Source: Lachnospiraceae bacterium
GTDB lineage: Bacteria > Bacillota > Clostridia > Lachnospirales > Lachnospiraceae
Length of the DNA stretch: 64,000 nt
Direction: 5' to 3'
Assembly: GCA_031280955.1 (NCBI GenBank)
Contig: JAITGA010000006.1
Coordinates: 56,375 to 120,374, forward strand
The notes under the pieces were generated by a model. It saw nothing but the letters and a program-made list of their open reading frames with translations, did no database searches and was not told the origin of the DNA. Both the position numbers and the translations under genes were made by a program. Shown one piece after another: positions 1 through 11,500 of the stretch; the stretch's first letter is position 1, and every line of letters starts with the position of its first letter.

Positions 1-23
1 TTACTTCAATCCATTGTCTAGGT

Positions 24-929
24 TCAGTCATTACTCCTTGCCACACAATTACGCCCGGATGCTTTGGCAACATAGAGAGCTTCATCAGCTTTTTTCACAT
101 AACTGCCGATATCCGTACCCTCCTCAGGAATGACGGAGTTGATACCAATGCTAACGGTGATAACAGTCATTTCTCCGCTTTCGTTGGGTACGAGCAGGGC
201 TTCTACTTCCTTGCGGACTTTTTCTGCGATCGCTTCTGTTTCATCAATATCCTTGCCCGGCAACATCATTACGAACTCTTCACCGCCCCAGCGTGCTGCA
301 TTTTCGGGTCGTGGTGCCATTTCCGCAAAGACAGAGGCGATAACTTGCAGTAACACGTCACCCTGCGGATGTCCATAGGTATCGTTATAATTCTTGAACT
401 TGTCAGCATCGATAATCATAAAGCCGATGGGGTTCTTGCTCACGATGGCTTTTTCCCATTCCACATTGAACAGCTTGTCAAAACCGCGGCGATTGGATAT
501 CTTCGTCAACGGGTCGATGAAAGCGATTTGTTCAATGGTACGCATTTGGTCGATTATCCTAATGTGGGTGTTGATTCTGGCTTTTACGATTGTTTTGTTG
601 AAAGGCTTGGTAATATAATCGACTGCACCCAGGAAGAAGCCACGTTCTTCGTCCTCGTCATTGCTTAGACCGGTGATGAATATGACCGGGATATGACTGG
701 TATTGCTAGAAGCTTTAAGCCCGGCAATAACCTCGAAGCCTGACATTTCCGGCATGAGCACGTCCAGTAAAACCAAGTCAGGGACGTGTTTCTCTGCCAG
801 TGCCAAAGCTTGTTTGCCATTTTTGGCAATTAACAACTGACTCATCGGTGCTAAGATTTCCCCCAGTATATCCAAGTTCATTTTCTCGTCATCGACTATC
901 AAAATCACATAGTCTTTTCTCTTTTCCAT
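24..929 (-). CDS. Response regulator with GGDEF output (REC-GGDEF diguanylate cyclase)
   Basis: 301 aa, predicted cytoplasmic. An N-terminal receiver domain (about residues 7-125) has the acidic pair D13/D14, phosphoacceptor D56 and K108. A GGDEF domain (about 135-297) carries the active-site signature GGEEF at 215-219, so it should make c-di-GMP from two GTP when phosphorylated. The inhibitory I-site, normally RxxD just upstream of the signature, reads PRPE in register and looks lost. The ATG is preceded by GGAG. It is the last gene of a phosphorelay operon, 62 bases after a hybrid kinase, and is the obvious output of that relay. REC-GGDEF architecture is well known (PleD/WspR type); the partnership with the kinases is inferred from position. 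Confidence 0.93.
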   Translation of the reverse strand: MEKRKDYVILIVDDEKMNLDILGEILAPMSQLLIAKNGKQALALAEKHVPDLVLLDVLMPEMSGFEVIAGLKASSNTSHIPVIFITGLSNDEDEERGFFLGAVDYITKPFNKTIVKARINTHIRIIDQMRTIEQIAFIDPLTKISNRRGFDKLFNVEWEKAIVSKNPIGFMIIDADKFKNYNDTYGHPQGDVLLQVIASVFAEMAPRPENAARWGGEEFVMMLPGKDIDETEAIAEKVRKEVEALLVPNESGEMTVITVSIGINSVIPEEGTDIGSYVKKADEALYVAKASGRNCVARSND

Positions 930-991
930 GATTCAATCTCCATTCTACGTGAGAGAGTGTAGCATACCCGTTACCCTCGTGATACCCCGTC

Positions 992-3900
992 TCATTCCTT
1001 TGGTTTAATTTGCTCCAGTTTTTCCATGGCTGTGCCGCAATCGAAATCATTAAACGCCGCAAGAGCCGCTCCTAATAATAGATTTATTTCCTCCCCGAAA
1101 TCGCTTTTGGTCAAAGACTCCAAAACCTCGATTCCCTCATCGCTGTCGAAATCCTCAGCGGCGGCAAGTGCTTTTTCTACGCCTGCCTGTAACTCCTTTT
1201 CATCCCCTCTCCCCTTTTTTTCAGCTGTGTTTTCAGAAGGCAAAATGTCTGCCAACTGGTCATAGAGCCTTAATAATTTTTCCCCCAATGGCGGATAATT
1301 AAGCACGCAGTAATCCGCATCATCGTTTTTCGCAGCCACTTCCAAGGCAGCCGCCACTTCCGAAAGTTGCATGACTCCAATCGTTGCCAGCGAGGACTTC
1401 ATGCTGTGAATCGTGATGGCAAACTTCTTTATGTTCTGACTTTGGATACTCTCGTCCAGCTTCCCACATTCAGCTATCATACGTTTGTGGAAGAAAAGGA
1501 GTGAATCAACATACATATTTATGTTGTTGGAGACACGCCCCATTCCTATGTGTAGGTTGAGACCATCTACTTTTGCCAGTGATTCTAATATAACACTTTC
1601 CCCGTCAGAAATCACGTTTTCTTTTTTCTGCGTAGGGTCAATTACCACGACTTTGTCCGCAGGCAACCATTTTCTCAATAATTTGCGCAATTCCACGGAA
1701 TCAATCGGCTTGGGGAGGAAGTCATTGAAGGAGTTTTCCAGGAACATCTCCCTTGCACCTTTGATGGCATTGGCAGTAAGGGCGATGATAACCAGACTCT
1801 CGTATTTTCCACCCAGTTCCCTGATTCGCCTTACTGTTTCGACACCATCCATCTCCGGCATCATATGATCCATGAACACGATATCGTAATTTGCGAGCAT
1901 TACCTTGTCAATGCCTGCAAATCCGGATTCTGCCAAATCCGCTTTGATATCGAGAAGATTGAGGAATGCCTCAGCGACCCTCAGGTTGAAGTCATTGTCA
2001 TCAACGACCAATACCTTGGCATCAGGAGCGCAGATCTCTTCGTCATCATCTTCGTGGCTGACGATGATAGGTTCGCCTTTCACATACGGTATCGTCACGG
2101 TGACGGCAGTACCTTTTCCGTACTCGCTTTCTATATGAATCTCGCCATCCATCATTGCCACGAATGATTTACAAATTGCAAGACCCAATCCGCTGCCAAC
2201 CACATTGCGGTTTTTGGTCGTGTCTACTTGCTCAAAGGCGGTAAACAGCTTTGGCAGGTCTTCCTTTTTGATTCCCATACCGGTATCTTCGACCTTGAAT
2301 GTCAGTGTATCCGCTTCGCCGATAGCAGTAAATTCCACATGACCGTCTTCTGTGAACTTGACAGCATTACCGCAAATATTGGTCAATACTTGCTTCAAAC
2401 GGACATCATCGCCGTAGATATAGTCAGGGAACACTCCCTCGATACCATAGATGAACTCCAAGCCCTTGCCCGATGCGACATGGGTAAACATCGAAACGAC
2501 ATTACCCATAAATGGGTGGAAGGCATAATTGACAGGGTCTAGTTGCATTTTGCCCGTCTCAATTTTCGAGACATCAAGAATGTCGTTGATAATACTGAGC
2601 AGCGAATGAGCCGATAAGCTGATATCTTTTACATGGCTTAGTTGCCGTGAACTCAAATCATCATGCCCCAGCACCTCGGACATCCCGATGATGGCGTTCA
2701 TCGGTGTTCGTATTTCATGCGACATGTTGGCAAGGAACTCAGTTTTGATACGACTGGCATCTTGCGCAGTTTCCATTGCCATTTGCAACTCTTTTGTACG
2801 TTGGTTTACGAGTGCTTCCAGCCTTACTCCCTCTTTGCGCTTTCGTATTAGCAAAAACGCCGTGAAGATAAAACCAACAGAAAGCATGGCAATACCAATC
2901 ATAAACGGCAAACGTTCCTGCGCCAAGCGGACACGGTAATCATAAGTACGGCGAAGCCAAAAACCGGAAATCCCATCCAAATCGACGAAACGAAGTGTTT
3001 TCGATACTATCGAAGCCAGTATCGCCTGATCGAGTGAGAAGCCAAACGTGGAATCAAATTCAAAGGGAAAGATGAAGTTGGCTTTGTAACCGACTATCTC
3101 ACGGTAGTTGGTCAGGGTCAGCAGTTGGTGTTCACTAGTGAGATAAAGGTCAATCTCACCACTTTCGAGCGCATCAAAAGCGGCAAAGGCATTGGGATAT
3201 TCAGTTATATAGCGATGGTTGGGAAACCACATCCTCGCAAGCGAAGCGTGAGCGGTACCTCTCGCCACCCCGGTACGAGTATAGAGGATTTCATTGACCG
3301 ATATCTCAGGAAAACTTGACCGGGAAATCATAACGATATTGTCACGAAAGAGCGGCATGTCCGCCCACAGGAAACGTCCCATGCGGTCATTAGTCACAAT
3401 AAGCTCGGTAATCATTGAAACATCGCCGACCTCCAACATATTCATCAGAGCCGGCCATTCGTCATCGTCATTATTGGCGACGGCAAACTCCAACCCCGTC
3501 AATCTTCCTATTTCATGGATAACATCGTGGGCGATGCCCTCCCATTCCCCTGTCCTTACCTCAAAAAAACTGACGGGATAATTCATGACCTCGGCGGCGT
3601 AATAAATTGTTTGATTATTCATCAGGAACTCACGCTCTTCAGCAGTAAACAAGAGCAAGAGCTTGTTTCGCAGATAATCTGTGTGTCCTTCGTTGTTGAG
3701 CCTCGCCAGATGAAAAATAGCTCCATTAGCTAATGCTTTATCAACGATTTCGATAATCGGTGCATAGTCCCAGTTTTGCGTGGTCAGGGAAACAGGGCTA
3801 TAGATTATCGGAAAAAAAGCATTGGCAACAATGTCACCGTAATAGTCAAATGCCGCTTCTGCTGGTGATTCCTCGAAAAAGGCATCAATCTCACCATTTA

Positions 3901-4522
3901 ACAGCATATTATAAGCCTGATAATAATCATCGACAAAAAATGCCTCATATTCCCGCAACTCATGCTCGGCGATATCATCTATGGTCGTCGTATCGTCCAA
4001 AAAGGCATAGCGCAAGGGACGAGTTTCGGCGATTTGTGAAAGCGGGATGGCATCGGACAAACGGATATAGATGATAAAACGTTGGTTGATGTCCTCGGTC
4101 ATCGAAAATCTTTTGCGCCGCTCTTCGTTGGATGTGAGTTCGCCGGTAAAGTCTACAGTATGGTCTTCCAAGCGCATGATTAACTCATCCCACTCGACAA
4201 TTTCGGGAATGAACGGGATATCAAATAGTTCACTCAGCCATTCACAAAGTTTGACGGCAAACCCGCCAATTTCACCACGTTCATTAACAAAGGCTTCAGT
4301 ACTGTAGAGTGCGCCAAAGGTAAAGTAGTCCACTCGGCTTTGTAGCTCTTCGATGGCGGCAATTTCGGCGGCAGTCACCCCGGGAACATCACGGAATGAC
4401 GTGAACTTACCCGTAGTTTCATTTCGCTGTGAATTGTGATTACCATCCATACAGCCGCTGAAGATGATGAGCGTCAAGGAAAGAACCATCATCAGAGAAA
4501 GGACGCGCTTTAACAAACTCAT
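992..4522 (-). CDS. Hybrid sensor histidine kinase with two periplasmic-binding-protein sensor domains
   Basis: 1176 aa. A lipoprotein-like signal peptide ends in a lipobox (SGC, C24). Two solute-binding-protein family 3 (PBPb) domains follow, at about 50-290 and 305-525, then a membrane segment near 539-560. Inside the cell come HisKA (H602 in [10 protein letters not shown]), HATPase_c (N, G1 DTGMG and G2 GSGLGL boxes present), a receiver (D885), an HPt domain (H1039 in IHSMK) and a helical tail of about 70 residues. This should be an EvgS/BvgS-like sensor relaying phosphate His-Asp-His to a separate regulator. The ligand is unknown; family 3 domains often bind amino acids. The start codon overlaps the stop of the upstream kinase (ATGA), so the two are translationally coupled. 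The lipobox plus later membrane span is unusual. Confidence 0.93.
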   Translation of the reverse strand: MSLLKRVLSLMMVLSLTLIIFSGCMDGNHNSQRNETTGKFTSFRDVPGVTAAEIAAIEELQSRVDYFTFGALYSTEAFVNERGEIGGFAVKLCEWLSELFDIPFIPEIVEWDELIMRLEDHTVDFTGELTSNEERRKRFSMTEDINQRFIIYIRLSDAIPLSQIAETRPLRYAFLDDTTTIDDIAEHELREYEAFFVDDYYQAYNMLLNGEIDAFFEESPAEAAFDYYGDIVANAFFPIIYSPVSLTTQNWDYAPIIEIVDKALANGAIFHLARLNNEGHTDYLRNKLLLLFTAEEREFLMNNQTIYYAAEVMNYPVSFFEVRTGEWEGIAHDVIHEIGRLTGLEFAVANNDDDEWPALMNMLEVGDVSMITELIVTNDRMGRFLWADMPLFRDNIVMISRSSFPEISVNEILYTRTGVARGTAHASLARMWFPNHRYITEYPNAFAAFDALESGEIDLYLTSEHQLLTLTNYREIVGYKANFIFPFEFDSTFGFSLDQAILASIVSKTLRFVDLDGISGFWLRRTYDYRVRLAQERLPFMIGIAMLSVGFIFTAFLLIRKRKEGVRLEALVNQRTKELQMAMETAQDASRIKTEFLANMSHEIRTPMNAIIGMSEVLGHDDLSSRQLSHVKDISLSAHSLLSIINDILDVSKIETGKMQLDPVNYAFHPFMGNVVSMFTHVASGKGLEFIYGIEGVFPDYIYGDDVRLKQVLTNICGNAVKFTEDGHVEFTAIGEADTLTFKVEDTGMGIKKEDLPKLFTAFEQVDTTKNRNVVGSGLGLAICKSFVAMMDGEIHIESEYGKGTAVTVTIPYVKGEPIIVSHEDDDEEICAPDAKVLVVDDNDFNLRVAEAFLNLLDIKADLAESGFAGIDKVMLANYDIVFMDHMMPEMDGVETVRRIRELGGKYESLVIIALTANAIKGAREMFLENSFNDFLPKPIDSVELRKLLRKWLPADKVVVIDPTQKKENVISDGESVILESLAKVDGLNLHIGMGRVSNNINMYVDSLLFFHKRMIAECGKLDESIQSQNIKKFAITIHSMKSSLATIGVMQLSEVAAALEVAAKNDDADYCVLNYPPLGEKLLRLYDQLADILPSENTAEKKGRGDEKELQAGVEKALAAAEDFDSDEGIEVLESLTKSDFGEEINLLLGAALAAFNDFDCGTAMEKLEQIKPKE

Positions 4523-7500
4523 ATCGCCTCACTCCTTTCCAGTATTTCCCGTAGCATCTTCGCCGCCGAGTCACATTCAAAATCATCAAATGCATCATAA
4601 GCCAACTTGATCATTTCATTTTCCTGCTCATCAAAGTTTAGATCCAACAGCTCTTCCAACAGTTCTAAACCGACATCGCTGTCCGCATCCTCTGCCGCTG
4701 CCAGAGCCGCTTTGGTTACTTCTAACAGTTTCTCCCTATCTCCGGATGCCTTTTCCTTGGGTGTTTCGCCGGTCGCGCTAATAGTTGCCAGTTGGTCACG
4801 CAGATGATGAAGCTTGACCTCCAACGGCGGATAGTAAAGTAAGCAATGCTCGATATCCTCGTCTTTGGCAGCTTTTTCCAAGGCGGCAGCTGTTTCCGAA
4901 AGGGCTACGGCACCAATGGTGGAAAGTGCGGACTTCATACTGTGAATCTCAATACGGAACGCACTAATATTCTTTGCCCGCAAAGCCTCCGTCATTTTGA
5001 TACATTCTGCCTTGACACGATGGAAGAAGTATATAATCGTATCACGGTAGATACTGACATTACTCATGGCGAGACTCAAACCGATTTGGGTGTTTATCTC
5101 TTCTATTTCTCCCAACATGGTAAGGAAAGCGACATTTTCTTCCCGGATAGCTTCGTCTTCTTCCGTCAGGTCAGGTAGTTGCTGCTTGTTGGGTTTGCCA
5201 ACTTTTTCCGCCGGAAGCCATTTGGTTAGTACATTTACCAGCTCCTTTGTATCGATGGGCTTGGTGATGAAATCATCAAATCCGGCTTCCAAGAAGGATT
5301 CCTTTACCCCGGCGATGGCATTGGCAGTCAAGGCGACAATGGGCAAGTCTTTATATTTTGGTCCCATTTGCCGAATCCGCTTCATAGTCTCGACCCCATC
5401 CATGTCAGGCATCATATGATCCATGAAGACGAGGTCAAAGTCTTTTACTTTTAGCTCATCAATGGCTACGAATCCGGAGGAAACAGCTTCGGCTTCGATT
5501 CCTTGCAGGTTCAGAAGCCCCTTGGCGACCCTGATATTGAAAGCGTTGTCATCTACGACCAAGACTTGTGCTTCAGGGGCATAAATGGCTTCATAGCTTT
5601 TATCAGTCTGGGTATTGGTTATTTTGTTCTTGTTACCGATTACCATCGGGATAGTGATAGTAAAGATTGTTCCCTTTCCGTGACGGCTATCTACTTTGAT
5701 TTTGCCATTCATCATACTGATAAAGGATTCGCAAATCGCAAGCCCCAATCCCGTACCGACGACATTACGGTTTTTGGTTCTGTCCAGTTGCGAGAATGAG
5801 TTGAAAAGTACGTCGATATCTTCCTTGTGGATGCCGATACCGGTATCGATGATATGGAAAACCAAGGAATCACCGGAAACGGAGGTTCGCAGGGTGACAC
5901 TCCCCTTTTCTGTAAACTTGACAGCGTTGCCGATGACATTGAGCAAGGTCTGACGAAGTCTAATGTCATCACCGTATAGATAAAGAGGCAAACCGTGACC
6001 ACGGATGGACTTGTACTCCAATCCTTTTTTTCGTGCCGCATGAGAAAAGATGGTGTCGATATTGTTTAACAACGCATCGAAATCATAATCGACAGGGTCC
6101 AGCTTGTAATTACCGGATTCTATCTTGGAGAAGTCGAGGATATCATTGATAATCCGCAGCAACGAGTTGGCGGAAGTAACGATATCTGAAACATAGCTCC
6201 TTTGTTTGGAAGTAAGCATCTCGTGTTCCAGCAGCTCTCCCATGCCGATGATAGCGTTCATCGGTGTTCTTATTTCATGGGACATATTGGAGAGGAACTG
6301 GCTCTTGGCACGGTTCATGGCTTTGGCTTCTTCAAGGGCTTCTTTTAGCTTTTCCGTCGTCAATTGCAACTCTTCGGTCATATCATTTTTGAGCATCGAG
6401 TTGGCGATGAGAAGCCCGGCGGCACGGAGAATGAGTTCCTCTTCTTTGGAGAAGAGTCTCTCCTGATGGCAGTCATCGAAGCCGATGAAACCCCAGAATG
6501 TCTTATTGAGGAAAATCGGGGCGACGAAGATGGACAAAATCCCTTGTGGTGAAAGCTGCGCTTGTGAATTGGCGGACATTTCCCCGACGACATTGTTGAT
6601 ACAGTTGTCGCTACCGAGGATTTCTTCCCATTCGGGAACAGTTTCACGGTAAGATATATCAATGGCAATGGCAGTATCTTGGACGGGTTCAGCTCCCTCT
6701 GACCACTCATATATTTGCGTGCAAAAGAGTTCGCCGTTTTTCTCATGATTCTTCCATATATAGACACGATCGGCTTCCACAGCTCTTGCGACCATGCCCA
6801 TGCAATCATACATATTACCGACGAACTCATCAATGGTTGAATGAAGAAGTATCCCTGCCATGTTCCCCAAGGTATAAAGAAGTTTTTCCTGGCGGTTGAT
6901 TTCTCGGAGCATTTCCGTGTGTTCACGCATATCCTTGATGAATGACACGACGAAATCGGCACTCTGCAAAGCAATGCGACAAAGTTTTATTTCGCAGGGG
7001 ATGTAGTTACCTTCAGAGGTGACGTGTATCCACGAATATTCACATTCCTCCCCGGCAAAAGCACGCTTGATATAGTTGGCGGCTTTTTGGATGGAGGGTT
7101 CGCCGTCAGGTTGAAGCTCAGGTGAGTAATCGAAATAATTTTTGGCGAGTTCATCCTTATCTTTAGCCTTTAGTAATTCGAGACTGGCATCATTACTATC
7201 GACGATTTCAAAGTTTCGATCCCAGACATGGCAACCGTGCGGTACGACATCAAACATCTTTTTCAGATTGATCCATTCAAGTGACTTGATATCTTCCATT
7301 TGTTGTTGAATAGTCCGCAGTTGCAGAAGCTGTTTCATATGGATGCCCAGACGCAACTTGACGATGGCAGGAGAAAAAGGCTTGAAAATGTAATCGGCAG
7401 CGCCAAGCATAAGCCCTTTTTCCTCTTCTTCCCTGCTAATCAGCGAGGTGACGAAGACGACGGGGATATCTTTGGTCTTGTCTGATTTTTTGAGTTCGGC

Positions 7501-7701
7501 GATTACCTTGTAACCGTTCATTCCCGGCATCATGATGTCGAGAAGGATTATGTCGGGAATCGTTTCATTTGCCACAGCGATTCCGTCCATACCACTAAGG
7601 GCTGAATAGATAACATAGTCAGAAGACAGGATTTCCTCTAGCATGGTAACGCCTGATTCCATGTCGTCTATAATCAATACGCTATGTTTTTCATTTTTCA
7701 T
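4519..7701 (-). CDS. Cytoplasmic hybrid histidine kinase (REC-PAS-GAF-HisKA-HATPase-REC-HPt)
   Basis: 1060 aa without signal peptide or membrane segment. It begins with a receiver (D12/D13, phosphoacceptor D55), then a PAS-like region (about 150-260), a GAF domain (about 280-430, with the WGFIGFDDC stretch typical of this GAF group), HisKA (H475), HATPase_c, a second receiver (D761), an HPt domain (H920) and a helical tail. The leading receiver implies it takes phosphate from another kinase as well as sensing through GAF/PAS, so it may integrate signals in the relay. The ATG follows GGAGG at a rather long spacing of about 12 bases. Its stop overlaps the start of the next kinase by four bases; the double-receiver gene lies 21 bases upstream. 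Confidence 0.92.
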   Translation of the reverse strand: MKNEKHSVLIIDDMESGVTMLEEILSSDYVIYSALSGMDGIAVANETIPDIILLDIMMPGMNGYKVIAELKKSDKTKDIPVVFVTSLISREEEEKGLMLGAADYIFKPFSPAIVKLRLGIHMKQLLQLRTIQQQMEDIKSLEWINLKKMFDVVPHGCHVWDRNFEIVDSNDASLELLKAKDKDELAKNYFDYSPELQPDGEPSIQKAANYIKRAFAGEECEYSWIHVTSEGNYIPCEIKLCRIALQSADFVVSFIKDMREHTEMLREINRQEKLLYTLGNMAGILLHSTIDEFVGNMYDCMGMVARAVEADRVYIWKNHEKNGELFCTQIYEWSEGAEPVQDTAIAIDISYRETVPEWEEILGSDNCINNVVGEMSANSQAQLSPQGILSIFVAPIFLNKTFWGFIGFDDCHQERLFSKEEELILRAAGLLIANSMLKNDMTEELQLTTEKLKEALEEAKAMNRAKSQFLSNMSHEIRTPMNAIIGMGELLEHEMLTSKQRSYVSDIVTSANSLLRIINDILDFSKIESGNYKLDPVDYDFDALLNNIDTIFSHAARKKGLEYKSIRGHGLPLYLYGDDIRLRQTLLNVIGNAVKFTEKGSVTLRTSVSGDSLVFHIIDTGIGIHKEDIDVLFNSFSQLDRTKNRNVVGTGLGLAICESFISMMNGKIKVDSRHGKGTIFTITIPMVIGNKNKITNTQTDKSYEAIYAPEAQVLVVDDNAFNIRVAKGLLNLQGIEAEAVSSGFVAIDELKVKDFDLVFMDHMMPDMDGVETMKRIRQMGPKYKDLPIVALTANAIAGVKESFLEAGFDDFITKPIDTKELVNVLTKWLPAEKVGKPNKQQLPDLTEEDEAIREENVAFLTMLGEIEEINTQIGLSLAMSNVSIYRDTIIYFFHRVKAECIKMTEALRAKNISAFRIEIHSMKSALSTIGAVALSETAAALEKAAKDEDIEHCLLYYPPLEVKLHHLRDQLATISATGETPKEKASGDREKLLEVTKAALAAAEDADSDVGLELLEELLDLNFDEQENEMIKLAYDAFDDFECDSAAKMLREILERSEAI

Positions 7702-7722
7702 ATGGTCGTATATCCTCCGGTG

Positions 7723-8511
7723 TTATTTTGTCAAATCACGTATGCGGCGGCGCATCAGATAGCTTTTGAGATGAGCTGCCATCTTTTCACGCAGTATCGC
7801 ATCATCTATGGGTTTGGTAATGTAATCGACTGCACCCATATAGATTGCTTTGGAGACCGTATTCACATCGCTCTCGGATGTCAGGAAAACAATCGGTGTT
7901 AATTCATGCTCTTCATGTTCCCTGATAATCGCAACCAAATCAAATCCGGACAACGTCGGCATTTGGATATCGAGCAGGAACAAATCAGGGACAGTTACTT
8001 TGAGTATCTCGCGGCAACTCTCGGCTTTCGGGAGAGTAAATACGGTATATGAATCACTTAGCAACTGCTTAACCGACATCAAGATGCTGGGATTGTCGTC
8101 TATGGCAAGGACTATCGGCTTGTTCCTCGCCTTAGCTTGTGGATTAAGCTGCACCTCCACACTATCGATGATATCGTTATCAGTAAAAGGCTTGAGAATG
8201 AAATCATTTGCGCCTAATTTCATTGCCTTGACCATGCTCTCCTTGTCTTTCGAGCCGGTCAGGAAGACAACGGGTATGGTTTCGTATGTAGGGTTTTCTT
8301 TCAACATCTTAATTATTTCAAACCCATCGGTGTCAGGCATGTTGATGTCAAGAAGAATCAGCTCCGGCGTGACATTAACCAGCATTTCAAGAAGGCTTTC
8401 CGCTGTTTGAATGGGATAAATCTCATACTTGCTCTTTAAGCGTTCCTTGATAGCCACCAAGTAGTACTTTACATCATCTACTAGAAAAATCTTTCTGCGG
8501 CTGCTTTCCAT
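7723..8511 (-). CDS. Tandem double-receiver protein without output domain
   Basis: 262 aa made of two complete receiver domains (about 5-125 and 132-252) and a short basic end. Both keep the acidic pair, the phosphoacceptor Asp (LLDINMP and LLDIQMP) and the conserved Lys (LKP, TKP), so both should accept phosphate. There is no DNA-binding, GGDEF or enzymatic domain. It may act as a phosphate sink, a shuttle between the operon's kinases, or a protein-interaction output; it resembles the receiver half of PleD with the catalytic half missing. The start follows GGGAGG. It sits between two hybrid kinases in the same operon (40 and 21 base gaps). Confidence 0.88.
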   Translation of the reverse strand: MESSRRKIFLVDDVKYYLVAIKERLKSKYEIYPIQTAESLLEMLVNVTPELILLDINMPDTDGFEIIKMLKENPTYETIPVVFLTGSKDKESMVKAMKLGANDFILKPFTDNDIIDSVEVQLNPQAKARNKPIVLAIDDNPSILMSVKQLLSDSYTVFTLPKAESCREILKVTVPDLFLLDIQMPTLSGFDLVAIIREHEEHELTPIVFLTSESDVNTVSKAIYMGAVDYITKPIDDAILREKMAAHLKSYLMRRRIRDLTK

Positions 8512-8551
8512 ATCACGTACCTCCCGCTTGCACTACGGTTAATGCGGTTTC

Positions 8552-11500
8552 CTAATTTGACAACCTCTCCACTATCTCGGAAAATCTCATCATGTCAAGG
8601 CTTTCACGAAGCCAGATGAGGAGAGCATTGTCTTCATCTTTCTCATATGAGTATTTTTCCAACTCTTCCAATGCCTCGTCGGCACCGTCAATGTAGAATG
8701 CCTGACATGCTTCTTTCATGTTTCGCAGGATTTCCACATCTATCTCACTCTTCGTGGTCTTCTCGTTTTCGGAGCTGATTTCTGCCAACAAGTTGTCAAT
8801 TTCAAGGACATGGCGATGAAGTTCTTCCATAAAAGGAGGATTGTGTTCGAGGATATAAGTCAAATCTTTGTTTTTGGCAGCCTCCTCCAATTCGCCAGCC
8901 GTTTCACCTATTTGCCTGGCGTACATATTGGTACTTGCGCCTTTGATACCATGTACCCTTATTTCATAATCATGCAGGGTCTCTTCGGTCACGGAATCGA
9001 GGACATCAAGCATAGACCGGATACTGGTCACATAGGTACGCAGGATTTTAAGATACGTCTTTTCGTCATCATCATAACGCTTGATACCTCCGGGGATATC
9101 TACACCAGAAATTGTCCTGCCGGCAAAAATGGATACCGGAGCTTCAGCACTATTCGCAGCGACAGTTGCTTCCAATCTCTCCAGAAGTGAACGCAGTCTC
9201 TCTTCAAAAATCGGTGCTTTCGGTTTGATCAATCCGTAGTTCTTTTCCCGGCAAGCGTACTCAAGCTCCAGCGCGTCTTCGGAAAGCTCTTTTTCACCGA
9301 TGTTCCAAAGCGAGTTCTTCATCCCGTGTACATAGATGGTATACTCATCTACGACCTCACTATCATCAAAGTCGGTCAAATCGGCAAAAGCGACGAGGGT
9401 GCGATGGGCATCCCTAATGAATGAAGCCAACAAAACATCGCTGACCGAAAGCGTTTCCAGTAGTGCAATCCCGGTGTCCACGCCACAATCTATCGCTGCG
9501 GAGCGAGCTGCCTCGATGATTTCCAGCGGTTGGCGGTCACGGATGAAGCGGTTGAGAACAGAGTTGAGGTGGCGGGTGTCAATCGGTTTGGAGATGAAAT
9601 CATCAAAACCACTTTTCAGGAATACTTCATCCTGCCCTGCCACCGCATTGGCGGTTAGGGCAACGATAGGTAGTGTATAACCCCATTCACGGATTTGCCG
9701 GGTGGCTTCAATACCGTCTACCTGCGGCATCATATGATCCATGAAAATTACATTGTAAGTTTTGCCGCCTTTGATAATATCGATCGCTTCCTGCCCGCCA
9801 CTTGCAACATCCACTTGCAAATAATATGGCTTTAACAGTCCCGAAGCGACATAGAGATTAGTCTCAACATCATCGACGACGAGGACATGACCGTAAGGCA
9901 TCGGTTCACGGAAAATCATCCCCCTCTTCTTGGCGGACACATTTGCCATGCGGAATTTGCGCAGGTTTTCCACCACTTCTTTACCCAAAACATCTCCGGG
10001 AACTATCTCTTGCAGTATCGTTACGGTAAAGGTCGTTCCCTCATTTACCTCACTGACAGCATTGATTGTTCCCTCCATCAGGTTGACCAAACGTTCAGTA
10101 ATAACCAACCCGAGACCTGTACCCTCTACCCTGCGGCTAGTTTTGGTGCTGAAGCGGACAAACTCGGAGTAGAGGTCTCGCAGTTGTTGTTCACTCATGC
10201 CGATGCCGGTATCCCGTACTTCAATAGTCATCATCAAGTGGTTGTCACGGTCTTCGGCGGGGGTGGTGCTGACAATCAGCGACACCTTACCCGAAGCGGT
10301 ATACTTGAAGGCATTGGAAAGCAGATTGTTGAGGATTTGTTTGATTCTCAGTTCATCACCACGCAGTCGGGCGGGAATGTTTTCGTCTACATCGACCTCA
10401 AACTCGATGAGCTTGCTCTCAACACGCATGAGGTTCAGCTGGACAGAATCATTGATGAGGCTGGCGGTGGAGTATTCGATTGGGGTCACATCGAGGTTGC
10501 CCGCCTCAATCTTGGAGAAGTCGAGGATATCATTTATGATACCAAGGAGCAAATCGCAGGAGCTGTATATTTTGCCAAGCCCCTCTTCGACGGTGGTGGG
10601 AAGCTCGCCGCTTTGCATTAGGATTTCTGTGATTCCGAGGATGGCGTTCATCGGGGTACGTATCTCATGGCTCATATTGGCAAGGAATGTTGACTTGAAG
10701 CGGTTCGCTTCTTCTGCTTCTTCCCGTGCCATCCGCCGTTCATAACCGGATATTGCCAGAGCCATCAAGTCGGCAAGTGACGATGCGAAGCTCTGTTCTT
10801 CAATTGACCACTCGCGTTTGTTCTTGTATTTATCATTGATACTTTGTTCTACACAGATGACACCTACCACCTTGCCGTCTACACGAATCGGGGCATCAAG
10901 TGCCGCACACAAAGTGGAAATATAAGCTTCACCCTCGGTATGGAAAACGGTGTCACATTCTTCAATACTGGTCATCACTATCAGTCGCTCGTTGAAGAGC
11001 AGGTCAGCATACTTTTGCCGCTCCACCAAATCAAAGTTGCCCTGGACGGTGTTTTCATTGGTTTTACTATCATAATAAGAAACGCTGGTGAGATATGAAT
11101 TGTCTTCGGATGTAAACCAAATGCCGACATTACTCGCATCCAGAGTCGTACAGCCCTCTGAAGAAATGAGGTCAGCGACAGTTTTCATGTCGCCGATGGA
11201 AATGGCGGGGGATTTGGTGATTTTTGCCAGAGCCTCACTCAGCTTCTTCGCATATTCGGCGAGAACCTTGGAACTTTGCTCCTTTTTCATTTGCTCGGTC
11301 ATATCATAGGAAACGGTAATTACGCCTAACGTCTCATCCTCGACGATGAAAGGCATTTTGATAATTTCAAAGAGCGGTTTCGTGCCGTCGTGGCGCGGGA
11401 TGTATCCCTCGCTTACTATCTTGCGATTTTCGCTGATGACCAGACTGTCGATTTCCTTTAGTCTTTCGGCAGTAACAGCATCAATTCCAAGTGCGGCAAT

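Noticed and set aside
9887..10621. Long open frame (244 codons) on the plus strand inside the kinase at 8552-11860
   Set aside because: It is antisense to HATPase and REC coding sequence with perfect motifs; no ribosome site or recognisable protein.
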